Below are positions 63,316 to 64,000 of a DNA stretch of 64,000 nt, piece by piece. Each line of letters opens with the position of its first letter. The stretch's first letter is position 1. The stretch is taken from the NCBI GenBank assembly GCA_022829145.1, contig CM040742.1, forward strand, positions 2,317,158-2,381,157. The letters are read 5' to 3'. The notes below the pieces were generated by a model, which was not told the DNA's origin, searched no databases, and saw only the letters and a program-made list of their open reading frames with translations. The DNA is from Albula goreensis. Lineage: Eukaryota > Chordata > Actinopteri > Albuliformes > Albulidae. Made by a program: the position numbers and the translations under genes.

Positions 63316-63604
63316 TGTAATAGCTCGGTTTGAGGGGGTAGTTCTGGGGAGGACGCTGGCTGTCACTTTTGAGCAGGTTGATGTGGTACACCTGCGCTTT
63401 TCATCTTCTGGGCTGGTCTATACAGTAGTCAACTGGCCCCACCCACTCCCGGATGGTGTACGGCCCCTGTCAGGTGGCGAGGAGCTTGTTCTCTTGAGTC
63501 GGGACAAGCACGAGCACACGCTCACCTGGTTATACGTACGCTGCTGGGCTCGATGGGCCTCGGCCAGATGCTCGCGCACCAGGGGCATCAATGAAAAGCA
63601 TGTA
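63316..63604 (-). mobile_element. Ty3/gypsy retrotransposon integrase C-terminal fragment, degenerate
   Basis: On the - strand the segment encodes pieces typical of the end of a gypsy pol integrase: LVREHLAEAHRAQQRTYN near 63530-63590, then in another frame a VLVLVP...NKLLA stretch, and YHINLLK near 63375-63400. The pieces are in family order. A frameshift falls near 63525-63535, and an in-frame TGA lies where a Trp is usual (about 63470). No LTR or upstream pol is seen. It is a dead remnant that stands out as GC-rich against its surroundings. Confidence 0.75.
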
Positions 63605-64000
63605 GAGCAGCACATAGCTATTAAATGACAACCATGATGTTAAAACTTAGCAAAAACTTAGGGGGCCCACCAAAGGCTCCTTGCACCCCCTACACGGAAT
63701 GTGAAACTTTTCACCTTACTTTATGAGAATTTCATTTCATCTGTTAGAAGATACAATTCCTTTTTGTCACACTTTGAAGATTGGATTTCATTTAAATGTT
63801 TACTGTAGCTAAACACTTTATTTGGATGTATGTGGTGGGTCACATTTAATTTCTCAGAGAATTATTGATCATTTTTTCAAGTTGCTGCAAATTTTAAGTT
63901 GGCAACCCTTTTTGCAGCATGGCATGAACATACTGAACAAATCTCTGTTGATTTGTTTATTTTATCATATTGCATTGTGTAAATGTAGATGTTTCCAAGA
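63605..64000. other. Window end, no feature seen
   Basis: AT-rich sequence with no repeat or reading frame that I can support. An LTR of the gypsy remnant was not recognised here. Confidence 0.6.

Noticed and set aside
54600-64000. Search for exons of ar, the 3' neighbour in human
   Set aside because: No zinc-finger or ligand-binding-domain exon was found in any frame.

Overview
The window is vertebrate nuclear DNA, almost certainly from a teleost (ray-finned) fish. It is AT-rich, has long introns with GT-AG borders, carries GT and ATT microsatellites and fish-type dispersed repeats, and holds one multi-exon gene that I recognise from its translated exons. No bacterial, organellar or viral gene organisation is present.

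The gene is oligophrenin-1 (ophn1, a BAR-PH-RhoGAP protein) on the + strand. I can place 23 coding exons between 4476 and 53242. All junctions keep frame and use GT donors and AG acceptors. Together they give 812 codons, against about 802 residues for the human protein (recalled). Exons 1-7 encode the BAR domain, exons 8-11 the PH domain, exons 12-18 the RhoGAP domain, and exons 19-23 the proline-rich tail. The catalytic arginine falls at residue 409, the position I recall for human OPHN1. The last coding exon is uncertain: exon 23 ends at a good donor, and a possible tiny terminal exon (three codons and a stop) begins at 54487.

Layout: 1-4475 is 5' flank with a transposon copy, an (ATT)n/(AAT)n hairpin and a decayed tandem array of about 172-bp units. 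4476-54498 is ophn1; introns 1 (13.2 kb), 4 (5.0 kb), 16 (3.4 kb) and 22 (5.9 kb) are the largest. 54500-64000 is 3' flank with a Tc1-like miniature transposon, a long imperfect palindrome and a broken Ty3/gypsy integrase fragment on the - strand. I found no exon of any flanking gene.

Apart from the gene, the main signals are structural. A 62-bp Z-DNA-prone tract lies just upstream of exon 5. A (GT)52 tract and a poly-C run lie upstream of the exon with the arginine finger. Intron 1 has a strong G-quadruplex motif. Three copies of one TA-flanked MITE family are present. A - strand ORF in intron 16 ends at a consensus splice donor. None of these amounts to a clearly new system.
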